A stretch of 64,000 bases of DNA from Pseudosulfitobacter sp. DSM 107133 (GCF_022788695.1 NZ_CP085154.1:1364001-1428000); one strand, 5' to 3'. Counted from the stretch's first letter, positions 44,573 through 53,423 are shown. Made by a program: numbers and translations. The notes: generated by a model not told the origin, from the letters alone.

Positions 44573-45553
44573 ATGCTTGGATTTTCCTCAAAACAGCTGA
44601 TGGGTGTCGGGATATTCCTGTTCATGATCTTCATCGGTGTCCCGCTGATCATCGGTGCCACAGGGCGCTGGGACTTTTACTTTACGCTTACATCTGTCGC
44701 GCTTCTGGCAATTGCGAGCGCGGGGGTCTGGCTGACCTTTTACATCGGCCGGATCAACATTGGCCAAGGTGCCTTTGCGCTGATCGGCGCATATGTGTCG
44801 GCCATTCTGGTTGTCAAAGCAGACTGGTCGTTCTGGATATCGCTGCCTGCGGCGGGTCTGTTCGCGGCCGGGGTTGCGATCCTGATCGGCCTGCCAATCC
44901 TGCGCCTGCGCGGTGTCTATTTTGCGATGATCACGCTGGTTCTGACACAGGTTGTCACGCTGACCGCCCTGGCGCTGCCCGTCACCAACGGAGCAAAGGG
45001 TATTTCCAACATCCCGCTGCCGTCGGGCGTGTCATTGTTCGGCATTCCGATACTGCCTGACTTTTCCGCGATGGCGAATACCAAGCTGGCCTTCTATTAC
45101 ACCGCCTGCATCATCATGATCATGACCTATGCCGCGCTGTATCGGTTGGTGAATTCCCGCCTTGGGCATCTGTGCCGCTCGATGCAGCAGAACGAGGAAC
45201 TGGCCAGCTCGATCGGGGTGAACATTTCCTATATCCGCATCGTGATCTTTGCCATCTCCAGCTTTTTCGGCGGGCTAGGCGGGGCCATGTTCGGATCTAT
45301 CGCGCAGTCGGTTTATCCTTCCAGCTTTCAAGTGGCGGATTCCGTCAACTTCATGCTGAACTGTTTTCTGGGCGGGCTTGGCTATGTCTTTGGTCCGATG
45401 CTTGGAACACTTGTGCTCTACTTTGGCTGGGACCTGCTGTTCGAGTTCGGCAAATACCAGATGTTGATCTATTCCACGATCCTGATCGTCATCATCCGCT
45501 TTCTTCCCAATGGCCTGCTGAGCATCCGTTTCGGCAAAGGAGGTGACAAATGA
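44573..45553 (+). CDS. HAAT-family ABC transporter permease, LivM type
   Basis: A 326-residue permease. LTFYIGRINIGQGAFALIGAYVSAIL and LRLRGVYFAMITLVLTQVV are characteristic of LivM. GHLCRSMQQNEELASSIGVNISYIRI is the coupling loop. The start is either ATG 44573 or the preceding GTG 44570. The ATG is preferred. It overlaps the next gene by 4 bp. Confidence 0.93.
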   Translation: MLGFSSKQLMGVGIFLFMIFIGVPLIIGATGRWDFYFTLTSVALLAIASAGVWLTFYIGRINIGQGAFALIGAYVSAILVVKADWSFWISLPAAGLFAAGVAILIGLPILRLRGVYFAMITLVLTQVVTLTALALPVTNGAKGISNIPLPSGVSLFGIPILPDFSAMANTKLAFYYTACIIMIMTYAALYRLVNSRLGHLCRSMQQNEELASSIGVNISYIRIVIFAISSFFGGLGGAMFGSIAQSVYPSSFQVADSVNFMLNCFLGGLGYVFGPMLGTLVLYFGWDLLFEFGKYQMLIYSTILIVIIRFLPNGLLSIRFGKGGDK

Positions 45554-46332
45554 GCCCGCTTCTTCGAGTCAGGAACGTCACCAAGAAATACGGTGGCCTG
45601 ACGGCCAACAATGACATCAGCTTTGATGTGGGCGAACACGAAATCCTGTCGGTGATCGGGCCGAACGGGGCCGGTAAATCGACCCTGTTCAAAATGATAG
45701 CCTCTTTCACGCCGACAACGTCGGGCGAGGTGATCTATCAGGGCGCGCGTATTTCAAACCTCAAGCCGCATATCGTGGCCCGCAAGGGGGTTGTGCGTAC
45801 GTTCCAGGAAACCACGATCTTCAAAAGCATGACCGTGCGCGAAAGCGTTGTTGTGGCGCAGCACCTGCGCGCCAGAGCATCGCTGGCGGGGTATTTCTGG
45901 GGATCGAAGACGGCCAAAAGCGATGTGACCGCCTTTGAGAAATATGCCGACGAGTTGCTGGAGTTTCTTGGCATGTCTGAAATCCGCAACGAACAGGCCA
46001 GCAATCTGCCGCAGGGCAGCCTGCGCGCGCTTGGGATTGCAATTGGTCTTGCGACCGATCCGAAGGTGCTGCTGCTGGACGAACCGTTCGCGGGCATGAA
46101 CCATGATGAAACCATGAATATGGTCGATCTGGTGCGATCGGTGCGCGACGAGCGTGGGGTGACGGTGATGCTGGTGGAACACGACATGCCGGCGGTCATG
46201 AGCATTTCGGACCGGATTGTCGTGCTGAACTTTGGAGAGAAAATCGCCGAGGGCACGCCCATCGAAATCCAGAACAACGAGAAGGTCATCGAGGCTTATC
46301 TCGGCAGTGTCGACGACGAGATAGGGATGTAA
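45550..46332 (+). CDS. HAAT-family ABC transporter ATPase, LivG type
   Basis: A 260-residue ATPase: VRNVTKKYGGLTANNDISFDV start, Walker A GPNGAGKSTLFK, VRTFQETTIFKSMTVRE, Walker B LLLDEPFAGMNHDE, switch LVEHDMPAVMSISDR. The signature region reads NLPQGSLRALGIAIGLA. So the usual LSGGQ-like motif is replaced by LPQGS, as in many LivG proteins. AGGAGGTGA precedes the ATG. It overlaps the LivM-type stop. Confidence 0.94.
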   Translation: MSPLLRVRNVTKKYGGLTANNDISFDVGEHEILSVIGPNGAGKSTLFKMIASFTPTTSGEVIYQGARISNLKPHIVARKGVVRTFQETTIFKSMTVRESVVVAQHLRARASLAGYFWGSKTAKSDVTAFEKYADELLEFLGMSEIRNEQASNLPQGSLRALGIAIGLATDPKVLLLDEPFAGMNHDETMNMVDLVRSVRDERGVTVMLVEHDMPAVMSISDRIVVLNFGEKIAEGTPIEIQNNEKVIEAYLGSVDDEIGM

Positions 46333-46335
46333 GCC

Positions 46336-47058
46336 ATGACAGCCATGTTGGATTTCAAAGACGTCGAACTTTACTACGATCATGTTTACGCACTGAAAGG
46401 TGTGTCGCTGAACGTGAACCAGGGGGAAACCGTTGCCCTGATCGGGGCCAATGGTGCAGGCAAGTCATCAATCCTGCGCGCCATCACCGGTCTGGCCAAG
46501 CCGAAAAGCGGCTCTGTGACTTTTGAGGGCGCGCGTGTAGATGGCACCGATCCGTCGGATATTGTCAGGCGGGGCATCGCCATGGTGCCCGAAGGACGCC
46601 GTGTGTTTCCCTTTATGTCGGTCAAGGACAACCTGATGATGGGGGCCTTTACCCGCACCGACAAGGCAGAGATTCAGGCAACGCTCGACAGCATCCTGAC
46701 CCGCTTTCCACGCCTGAAGGAACGCTATGCACAGGCCGCGGGCACGCTGTCTGGGGGCGAGCAACAGATGATGGTCATTGGTCGTGCCTTGATGGCCAAG
46801 CCCAAGCTTTTGCTGCTGGATGAACCCAGCCTTGGCATCGCGCCAAAGCTGGTGCAGGACATTGCCCGCTCCATCGTGGCGATCAACCGCGACGAAGGCG
46901 TGTCCGTGCTGCTGGTAGAGCAGAACTCGCGCATGGCGCTGAGCATTTCGCACCGTGCCTATGCGATGGCCACGGGCAACGTTGTGATCGAAGGCAATTC
47001 CAAAGAGCTGCTGCACGATGACCGGATCAAGGCCGCCTACCTTGGCGGCGAGGTGTAA
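46336..47058 (+). CDS. HAAT-family ABC transporter ATPase, LivF type
   Basis: A 240-residue ATPase: DVELYYDHVYALKGVSLNVN, Walker A GANGAGKSSILR, GIAMVPEGRRVFPFMSVKDNL (LivF hallmark), signature LSGGEQQMMVIGRALM, Walker B LLLDEPSLGIAPK and LVEQNSRMAL. It follows the LivG-type gene by 3 bp. It precedes the racemase-like gene by 6 bp in the same operon. Confidence 0.95.
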   Translation: MTAMLDFKDVELYYDHVYALKGVSLNVNQGETVALIGANGAGKSSILRAITGLAKPKSGSVTFEGARVDGTDPSDIVRRGIAMVPEGRRVFPFMSVKDNLMMGAFTRTDKAEIQATLDSILTRFPRLKERYAQAAGTLSGGEQQMMVIGRALMAKPKLLLLDEPSLGIAPKLVQDIARSIVAINRDEGVSVLLVEQNSRMALSISHRAYAMATGNVVIEGNSKELLHDDRIKAAYLGGEV

Positions 47059-47064
47059 ATTCTT

Positions 47065-47748
47065 ATGAAAATTCTGGTTATCAATCCGAACACGACCCGT
47101 TCGATGACGGATAAGATTGCGATTGCAGCCAGGGCGGTTGCCCGCCCGGATACCGAGATTGTGGCGGCCAATTCTCAGAACGGCCCGGCAAGTATTCAGG
47201 GGTATCTGGATGTTGCAAACTGCGTCCCCGGCCTGCTGGCCGAGGTGGCGCAGCACCCCGATGTCGATGCTATCGTGGTTGCCTGTTTCGACGACACCGG
47301 CGTGGATGCGGTGCGTACGCTGGTTAACGTGCCGGTTCTGGGCATCGGCGAGGCCGCCTATCACGCGGCCAGTATGATTGCCAACAAGTTCAGCGTCATA
47401 ACAACCCTGTCGCGTTCTGTGCCAGGACTGGAAAACAACCTGATGCGCTATGGTCTTGCCCAGAAATGCGCGCGGGTTCGGGCCACGGAAATCCCTGTTC
47501 TCAAGCTGGAAGAGGGAGACCCGGCAACGCTGTTCAAGATCCGGTCGGAAATACGCGAAGCAATCGGACAGGACAACGCAGAGGCCATCGTTCTGGGCTG
47601 CGCAGGCATGGCCGATCTGATGGCAGAGCTTAGCGCGGAATTCGGTTTGCCGGTCATCGACGGCGTCGCGGCCGGTGTCACCTTTGCCGAGGCGCTGGTG
47701 AATAATCGTCTCAGCACGTCGAAAATCGGCGCATACGCGAACAGGTAA
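47065..47748 (+). CDS. Asp/Glu/hydantoin racemase family protein
   Basis: A 227-residue protein of the hydantoin racemase group. It begins MKILVINPNTTRSMTDKI, diagnostic of the family. The two catalytic cysteines are in VVACFDDTGVDA (about residue 74) and VLGCAGMADL (about residue 180). Both are present, so racemase chemistry is plausible. It is the last gene of a liv-type transporter operon, which suggests uptake and stereo-inversion of a hydantoin or amino-acid derivative. No hydantoinase or carbamoylase gene is present. A strong terminator follows. Confidence 0.92.
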   Translation: MKILVINPNTTRSMTDKIAIAARAVARPDTEIVAANSQNGPASIQGYLDVANCVPGLLAEVAQHPDVDAIVVACFDDTGVDAVRTLVNVPVLGIGEAAYHAASMIANKFSVITTLSRSVPGLENNLMRYGLAQKCARVRATEIPVLKLEEGDPATLFKIRSEIREAIGQDNAEAIVLGCAGMADLMAELSAEFGLPVIDGVAAGVTFAEALVNNRLSTSKIGAYANR

Positions 47749-47789
47749 GATCGCGGCACTTCTGTTGATCGGGACGCTGCAACAGACAC

Positions 47790-47826
47790 AAAAGCCTGGC
47801 GCAAACAGCAATTGCGCCAGGCTTTT
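47790..47826 (+). terminator. Strong rho-independent terminator after the racemase gene
   Basis: AAAAGCCTGGCGCAA (47790-47804) and TTGCGCCAGGCTTTT (47812-47826) form a perfect 15-bp stem around 7 nt, ending in TTTT. It is symmetrical and could work on both strands. It ends the GntR-linked transporter operon. Confidence 0.85.
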
Positions 47827-48137
47827 CCAGTTTGCATGATTGTTACAGCTTCTGACGCGGCACAATCTGGCGGTCAACACGTTGATTGCAAACAGGTTTC
47901 AAAATATGTGCCAGGCCGTGCGGCCTGCTATCGGCCAAGGTGCTGCCGAAGTGGCCAGACCGTCACAAAACCTGCGGAAAGGGTGGGGCCCGTTGGTGCG
48001 GGTTCAATATATTTTAAACAATTTCCGCGCACAAAATAGTTGACCGGATAACGGGTGCTCCCCCGTCTCATTCACATCCGGTGGGTAAGTCGAAGAATTC
48101 GATTCAAAGCTAGAAACAGGCGATGTGAAGAGGTCTT
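47827..48137. other. Intergenic region before the TPR/GT41 gene
   Basis: About 310 bases. A frame of 67 codons at 47840-48043 has no ribosome-binding site or recognisable match. AT-rich words (ATATATTTTAAACAATTT near 48005) suggest an upstream promoter region. TTGACC at about 48040 is a possible -35. No repeat or RNA gene is seen. Confidence 0.4.
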
Positions 48138-50207
48138 ATGTTCACACTAAAGAACCAGAAACCGTTGGGCCGATCAGCTCTTACTGGCAATTTCAAAAAC
48201 AAGCTCAACCCAGATGTTGAGATGCCGCCTGCCAGAAAAATGGTATTGCTAAATGTGTTATATAAGAAACGGGATTGGGAGGGGTTGATCCAGGAATGTG
48301 GCCCACTTGTCAAAGAATACCCGAACACCGAACCCTTATGGACCTTTGTCGGAATCGCTGCCCAAAAGCTTGGGCGCAGCGATGTCGCCATCGCAGCATT
48401 GGTCCGGGCAGCCAGACTGAGACCGGCTGTTGCGACGTGTTCGACTCTGGCCTCTGCCTTTGAACAGGCGGGCCTGTACCACAATGCACAAGAATGGTAC
48501 GCCAAGACGATAACACTGGCACCTGGAACGGCTAAGTATCTGCTTTCATATGGTAATGCACTTCTGAAATCTGGCCGGAAAATGGCTGCGATCAAGCAAC
48601 TCGAAGCGTTTACAGAAAAATCACCTTCATCTGCAAACGGCTTTGCGTGCCTTGCAGAGGCCTATTTACAGGCGCAAGATCAGGAAAATGCCGCGCAGGC
48701 GCTTGAAAAAGCGATCGAACTTGAGCCTGCCAGCGCGATTTACCATCACAATCTGGCAGTCGCAAATCTGGCGGCCGGGCGGCTTGGTGCTGCGGTCGAC
48801 GGTTTTGAACAAGCACTGTCACTTGACCCGACGTTGCCGGGCGTGTTCGCGCAAAAGTTGGGCTTGCAGCTGAAGATCTGCGATTGGAGAGCGTTTGATG
48901 AATTCGACACCCTGCGGTGCCAAATGGGTATAGACGGGGCCGCAGCTGAACCGTTCATTTTCCTCGGCCTGGAAGACCATGCAGGGCGGCAGAAAAAAAG
49001 GTCACAACGTTTTGCCCGTGATTGGAAGGTTCATGACTGCGAAACACCGGTTCGGGATCGCGGAAAGATCAGGGTGGGGTATGTGTCTTCGGACTTTTAC
49101 AACCATGCGACGCTGTATCTGCTGAATGGTGTCATTGCCCATCATGATCGGGATGCCTTTGAAATTTATGCCTATGGGTTAAATCCACCGAGTGATGATG
49201 CAGAAGCGAAAAAGCTGCGCGCAAATGTGGATGTTTACCGCGATGTCCATAGTCTTTCAGACGCTGAGATTGCGCAACTTGCGCGCCATGATGGGCTGGA
49301 CGTGGCAATTGATCTCAAGGGGTATACCAACGGCAGTCGTCCACAGCTTTTTTGTCAGGGGCTGGCACCGGTTCAGATCAACTATTTAGGGTATCCGGGC
49401 ACAACGGGGTCAGATTGTATGGATTATATTGTGGCCGACCAGATCGTTATCCCGCCTGAACGCCGGCAAGATTACAGTGAGTCGGTTATTTATCTGCCCC
49501 ACAGTTACCAGCCAAATGACGATCGTCGCCAGGTCGCCCGGACGGATGATTGCCGCAAGGATCACGGTCTGCCCCAGGAAGGGATCGTCCTGTGTTGCTT
49601 CAACAATTGCAACAAGATCTCGCCCCGGGAATTTGATATCTGGATGCGGGTCATGGGGAATTTTCCCACGGCAGTGCTTTGGTTGATCGACAATGGTCCA
49701 GAAGCAAGCAGCAACCTGCAAAAAGAGGCGCACAAACGCGGTATCGCGTCGGATCGGCTTGTGTTTGCGCGCCCTGTCAACGTTGCACACCATCTGGCGC
49801 GCCACAAACACGCAGATCTGTTTCTGGATACATTCAATTATAACGCCCATACGACGGCAAGCGATGCGTTGTGGGCGGGCTTGCCTGTCGTCACAATGGC
49901 TGGCGAACAATTTGCGGCGCGGGTCGGTGCAAGCCTTTTGCATGCAGCCAATCTGTCCGAGTTGGTCACCCAAAGCGCTGCGGCCTATGAAGCGTTGATT
50001 ACAAAGCTTTTAAGTAATCCGGGAAAGTTGAAAGAGCTGCGGCAAAGCCTGACGGGCAATCGCCTTGAATTGCCGTTGTTTGATACACAGGCTTATGCAA
50101 GGGCGCTTGAAACAGCCTATACCAAGGCGATAACGGCCACCGCTGATCCAGGCGGGATCAGGGCTGAAATTTTTGTCCCGGATCACTGTGAATCCCGTCC
50201 AGGCTGA
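48138..50207 (+). CDS. TPR protein with GT41 (O-GlcNAc-transferase-like) domain
   Basis: The 689-residue protein has TPR repeats over about residues 35-260 (for example NGFACLAEAYLQAQDQENAAQALEKAI, IYHHNLAVANLAAGRLGAAVDGFEQAL). The GT41 catalytic region follows from about 300: RVGYVSSDFYNHATLYLLNGV, DVAIDLKGYTNGSRPQLFCQGLAPVQINYLGYPGT, and the UDP-site DTFNYNAHTTASDALWAGLPVVTM. The His after SSDFYN and the late HTTASDALW are as in OGT and bacterial SPINDLY-like enzymes. Codon use and base composition look less GC-rich than neighbours. It lies beside a tRNA-linked relic island, so transfer is likely. The acceptor protein is unknown. Confidence 0.9.
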   Translation: MFTLKNQKPLGRSALTGNFKNKLNPDVEMPPARKMVLLNVLYKKRDWEGLIQECGPLVKEYPNTEPLWTFVGIAAQKLGRSDVAIAALVRAARLRPAVATCSTLASAFEQAGLYHNAQEWYAKTITLAPGTAKYLLSYGNALLKSGRKMAAIKQLEAFTEKSPSSANGFACLAEAYLQAQDQENAAQALEKAIELEPASAIYHHNLAVANLAAGRLGAAVDGFEQALSLDPTLPGVFAQKLGLQLKICDWRAFDEFDTLRCQMGIDGAAAEPFIFLGLEDHAGRQKKRSQRFARDWKVHDCETPVRDRGKIRVGYVSSDFYNHATLYLLNGVIAHHDRDAFEIYAYGLNPPSDDAEAKKLRANVDVYRDVHSLSDAEIAQLARHDGLDVAIDLKGYTNGSRPQLFCQGLAPVQINYLGYPGTTGSDCMDYIVADQIVIPPERRQDYSESVIYLPHSYQPNDDRRQVARTDDCRKDHGLPQEGIVLCCFNNCNKISPREFDIWMRVMGNFPTAVLWLIDNGPEASSNLQKEAHKRGIASDRLVFARPVNVAHHLARHKHADLFLDTFNYNAHTTASDALWAGLPVVTMAGEQFAARVGASLLHAANLSELVTQSAAAYEALITKLLSNPGKLKELRQSLTGNRLELPLFDTQAYARALETAYTKAITATADPGGIRAEIFVPDHCESRPG

Positions 50208-50225
50208 ACAGGGTACGGGGTCCGT

Positions 50226-50405
50226 GGGGCTTTGTTGCATAAGTCGACTGACGAGATTCACTGTATGAATACAGCGTGATAGCTGGGGGAATGAGCAGCT
50301 GAAGGCAAGTGGACTGCTCGCAAGTATGGCGGTTCCAAACGCCGCATATGGCGTAAGATATCCATAGGCACCGACGATGAAACGCTCAAGGTTCGGGCAT
50401 CCTAA
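50226..50405 (+). pseudogene. IS5-family element relic
   Basis: GGCTTTGTTGCATAAGTC at about 50228 resembles the terminal repeat of IS903-like IS5-family elements. Sixty-five bases on, a frame from 50295 reads GKWTARKYGGSKRRIWRKIS then IGTDDETLKVRAS before a stop at 50403. This is an internal piece of an IS5-type transposase. The N-terminal and C-terminal parts are missing, so this is an internally deleted, inactive relic. Confidence 0.75.
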
Positions 50406-50425
50406 CTCGTTCTGACGGTTCGGCG

Positions 50426-50662
50426 ATGAGCTGTCACTCCATGGCGCGAGTTATGGTGAATGAGCGTATGCGTCTGGGATTGAAGGCTTGTGACCAGCAT
50501 GCGCTGCGCTATCGAGGTGCCATGGAACTTGTCTGGGCCGGTCGCTCGGACGACGAGATCGCCAGCCATGGCGGTCACACATCCAAGAAGTTGATCATCA
50601 AATATGCGGGGGAAGCCCGCCAAGTCATGCGGGCGCGTCAGGCCGCAGCCAAACGGAAATAG
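50426..50662 (+). pseudogene. C-terminal relic of a tyrosine recombinase (phage/island integrase)
   Basis: A 78-codon frame. From about 50480 it reads KACDQHALRYRGAMELVWAG, SDDEIASHGGHTSKKLIIKY and AGEARQVMRAR. These are the last catalytic boxes of a tyrosine recombinase: HALR (His, Arg), GGHTS (His) and the Tyr in IIKYAG. The N-terminal binding domain and first Arg box are missing. The fragment lies 75 bp from the 3' end of tRNA-Cys, where such integrases normally insert their elements. It is most likely what remains of an excised or decayed island. Confidence 0.75.
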
Positions 50663-50737
50663 CCAAGCACAGAACCGGCGCAAAACGAGAAACTGATACC
50701 CCAATGAGCAGAGTAGATCATAAGTTATTGAAAATAA

Positions 50738-50811
50738 TGGAGGCGAGTACCGGAATCGAACCGGTGTACACGGATTTGCAATCCGCTGCGTCACCACTCC
50801 GCCAACTCGCC
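50738..50811 (-). tRNA. tRNA-Cys (GCA)
   Basis: On the minus strand the acceptor arms GGCGAGT and ACTCGCC pair, with discriminator T (U73, normal for tRNA-Cys) and an encoded CCA end. The anticodon loop reads ATTGCAAAT with GCA. The T-arm is CCGGTTCGATTCCGG. Length is 74 nt. The 3' end faces the integrase relic. Confidence 0.97.
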
Positions 50812-51168
50812 AGAGCCTTGAAAACAAGGGCTTTCGTGGATTTCGCGGTCATAGGACGTTTTCCGCAAGAGCGCAAGTCCAATCCTTTCGCGGCGCAGCG
50901 TCCTGTTGGATTTTTTGAGGCAGGCATCCTGCGATATTCGGATTGCGCGGGGTAGAGAGCCGAATTGATCCGGTGAAAAAACCGTCAGGATCACACTGTT
51001 GCGGCCTGCGGGGCAGACAGGGGCGGGCCCCGCGCGAGGGTTTTGGCTGCTCTTGCGTCATCATTGCGTCCAATCGCCGCCTGAATTTCGCGCCATCGGC
51101 CCGTTGCCGTGCTGTTCGGAATGTGGCACACCTAGTTGCGAAAGATTCCGAACAGATGAGTTCAGTTC
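50812..51168. other. Intergenic region between tRNA-Cys and the pcm-like gene
   Basis: About 357 bases. It should hold the tRNA-Cys promoter (reading left) and the pcm-tolC promoter (reading right). No coding frame is convincing. The only clear structure is the 11-bp inverted repeat at 51112-51155, listed separately. Confidence 0.45.
51112..51155. promoter_or_regulatory. Perfect 11-bp inverted repeat upstream of the pcm-tolC operon
   Basis: CTGTTCGGAAT (51112-51122) and ATTCCGAACAG (51145-51155) with a 22-nt spacer, ending 13 bp before the start codon. It could be a bipartite operator or a leader hairpin near the ribosome-binding region, where no clear Shine-Dalgarno is seen. Confidence 0.5.
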
Positions 51169-51822
51169 ATGACAAACTATGAAATGCGTCGCACGATGAT
51201 GGTCGATACGCAGGTGCGTCCTTCGGATGTGACCAAGTTTCCCATCATCGAAGCGATGCTGTCCGTTGCGCGCGAAGACTTTGTGCCCGTGGCCCAGCGT
51301 GAGGCCGCCTATATGGGCGAGAACATTGATCTGGGGCAGGAGCGCGTAGTGCTTGAGCCGCGGACATTGGCCAAGATGCTGGATTTTCTGGACATCGGAA
51401 ATGATGACCTGGTGCTGGATGTGGGCGCTGGCATGGGGTATTCTTCAGCTGTAATCGCACATATGGCCGAAGCCGTTGTTGCCGTAGAAGAAGACGAAGA
51501 CATGGCCCGCGAGGCGCAAGAGGCGCTGACAGTGGCAGGGGCTGACAATGTCGCCTTGCACACCGGGCCGCTGGTCGAGGGGGCAGCGCAGCATGGCCCT
51601 TATGATGTGGTGATCATTCAGGGCGGGGTAACCCATGTACCGGACACGTTGATCGCACAGATCAAGGATGGCGGGCGCATCGGTTGCCTGTTCATGGATG
51701 GCGCGCTGGGTGAAGTGCGTGTTGGTTACAAGATTGATGGACGTATGTCGTGGCGCAATGCGTTTAACGCAGGCGCGCCGGTTTTGCCCGGTTTCGAGGC
51801 ACATAGTAAATTTCAGCTGTAA
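51169..51822 (+). CDS. Protein-L-isoaspartate O-methyltransferase-like protein
   Basis: A 217-residue SAM-dependent methyltransferase related to Pcm, which methylates isoaspartyl residues for protein repair. It has EDFVPVAQREAAYMGENIDLG, EPRTLAKMLDFLDI, and the SAM loop VLDVGAGMGYSSAVIAHMAEAVVAVEED. It differs from typical Pcm around the active site, as do alphaproteobacterial homologues found next to tolC. So the true substrate is uncertain. It starts an apparent pcm-tolC-popZ-like group. The start at 51169 or 51181 is possible. Confidence 0.85.
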   Translation: MTNYEMRRTMMVDTQVRPSDVTKFPIIEAMLSVAREDFVPVAQREAAYMGENIDLGQERVVLEPRTLAKMLDFLDIGNDDLVLDVGAGMGYSSAVIAHMAEAVVAVEEDEDMAREAQEALTVAGADNVALHTGPLVEGAAQHGPYDVVIIQGGVTHVPDTLIAQIKDGGRIGCLFMDGALGEVRVGYKIDGRMSWRNAFNAGAPVLPGFEAHSKFQL

Positions 51823-51904
51823 TTGCTTCGCCGTAGCGGTCCAGAGCATTTGCATATAGACTAAGCTGGTGTGCAAAGCACCGCATGTTGGGGACGGATG
51901 AAAG

Positions 51905-53335
51905 ATGAAATCTGCGATGGGACGTATTTCTGGCAGCGCTCTGAGCCTGGCACTTGTGATCGGGATTGCATTTTCCGCACCGGCACGCGCCGATACCTTG
52001 GCGGATGCTTTGGCCGGCGCATATACCCATTCCGGTCTTCTGGATCAGAACCGTGCCTTGTTGCGCGCTGCGGATGAAGATGTGGCGACGGCACAGGCGC
52101 TGCTGCGGCCCATCGTGAACTGGTCGGCCAGTATCGATCGCACCTTTGGCACCAATGGCGCTAACTCGGCCCTCGGGACCGGGTTCAGTCGCACGTCGCT
52201 CGGGAACACATCGACGACGTTGCAGATTGTTGCCCAGATGCTGATCTATGATTTTGGCGCCTCGGTGTCGCGGATCAGTGCCTCCAAAGAGGTTGTTCTG
52301 GCCACCCGCGCATCCTTGTTGTCGATCGAACAGCAGGTACTGTTGCGGGCTGTGTCTGCCTATATGACGGTCCGTCAGTCTTATGAATTTGTGGCTTTGC
52401 GCGAAAACAACATGCGTTTGCTGACACAGGAGTTGCGCGCAGCGCGGGACCGGTTCGAAGTGGGGGAGGTGACCCGCACCGATGTGTCGCTGGCCGAAGC
52501 GCAACTGGCGTCGGCACGCAGCGGTGTTGCCGCTGCCAAACGTGACCTGGCCCAGGCCATCGAATTCTATCGCAACGTGGTGGGCCGCGAGCCGGGGCAA
52601 CTGGCACCGCCCCCCAGTCTGCCGCGGACCGAAAGCAACGTTGACGCAGCCAAAGCCGTGGCAATGCGGCGTCACCCTGATATGGCGGCCGCTCAGCATC
52701 AGGTGGCTGCGAATGATCTGCTGGTGGTCGCAACAGATCGTGACATGCTGCCAACCGTCAGCCTGAGCGGATCGCTGTCGGCCACCGAGAATTTCGGCAA
52801 TGACAATTTCCGTCGGGCCGGAAGCGTGGGTGTTGAGATTGGCGGCCCGATCTATCGGGGCGGCCGTTTGTCTTCGGCCAATCGCGCTGCTATTGCGCGC
52901 CGTGATGCTGCGCGCAGCAATCTGCATGTTGTGCGCCATGATCTTGCCGAGGGTGTTGGCAATGCCATTGCCGATCTGCAAGCGTTGATTGCCCAATCCC
53001 AGGCCAGTGAACGTCAGGTCCGTGCCGCACAGGTCGCATTCAGCGGTGTGCGCGAAGAGGCGACGTTGGGTGCACGCACCACACTGGATGTGCTGGACGC
53101 CGAACAACAGCTGCTGGACGCCCAGGCGCTGCGCATTCAGGCGCAGGCGCAGGTCTATGTGGCAGCCTATTCGGTTCTGGCGTCGATGGGCCTGCTGACG
53201 GCCGAGCAACTGGGCCTGAATGTTCAGCTTTACGATCCCGAAGCCTATTATAATCTCGTCAAGGATGGTCCGGCGAAGAGGACCAAGCAAGGCAAGCAGC
53301 TGGACCGGGTGCTCAAGGCACTGGGCAAGGACTGA
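51905..53335 (+). CDS. tolC: TolC family outer membrane efflux protein
   Basis: Outer-membrane channel that joins inner-membrane pumps to the outside for drug efflux and type I secretion. The 476-residue precursor has a signal peptide ending about APARA. DTLADALAGAYTHSGLLDQNRALLRAADEDVATAQALLRP shows the tandem OEP pattern. Two long helical repeats follow, with FEVGEVTRTDVSLAEAQLASA and TLGARTTLDVLDAEQQLLDAQ, the signature TxxDVLxAxQxLL. It lies 82 bp after the methyltransferase gene. A MsbA-like exporter gene lies further along but on the other strand. Confidence 0.94.
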   Translation: MKSAMGRISGSALSLALVIGIAFSAPARADTLADALAGAYTHSGLLDQNRALLRAADEDVATAQALLRPIVNWSASIDRTFGTNGANSALGTGFSRTSLGNTSTTLQIVAQMLIYDFGASVSRISASKEVVLATRASLLSIEQQVLLRAVSAYMTVRQSYEFVALRENNMRLLTQELRAARDRFEVGEVTRTDVSLAEAQLASARSGVAAAKRDLAQAIEFYRNVVGREPGQLAPPPSLPRTESNVDAAKAVAMRRHPDMAAAQHQVAANDLLVVATDRDMLPTVSLSGSLSATENFGNDNFRRAGSVGVEIGGPIYRGGRLSSANRAAIARRDAARSNLHVVRHDLAEGVGNAIADLQALIAQSQASERQVRAAQVAFSGVREEATLGARTTLDVLDAEQQLLDAQALRIQAQAQVYVAAYSVLASMGLLTAEQLGLNVQLYDPEAYYNLVKDGPAKRTKQGKQLDRVLKALGKD

Positions 53336-53423
53336 CATAAAAAGACCTACAATTTTTCGCACCTGTTGTGAGAATCTCCGGTTCGCGGTAGACTGCGTTC
53401 CGAGGTGAGAGTGGAAAAATAAT

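Noticed and set aside
47840..48043. 67-codon frame before the GT41 gene
   Set aside because: No Shine-Dalgarno and no recognisable motif. Considered and dismissed as a flagellin-like fragment because no flagellin N-terminal words are present.
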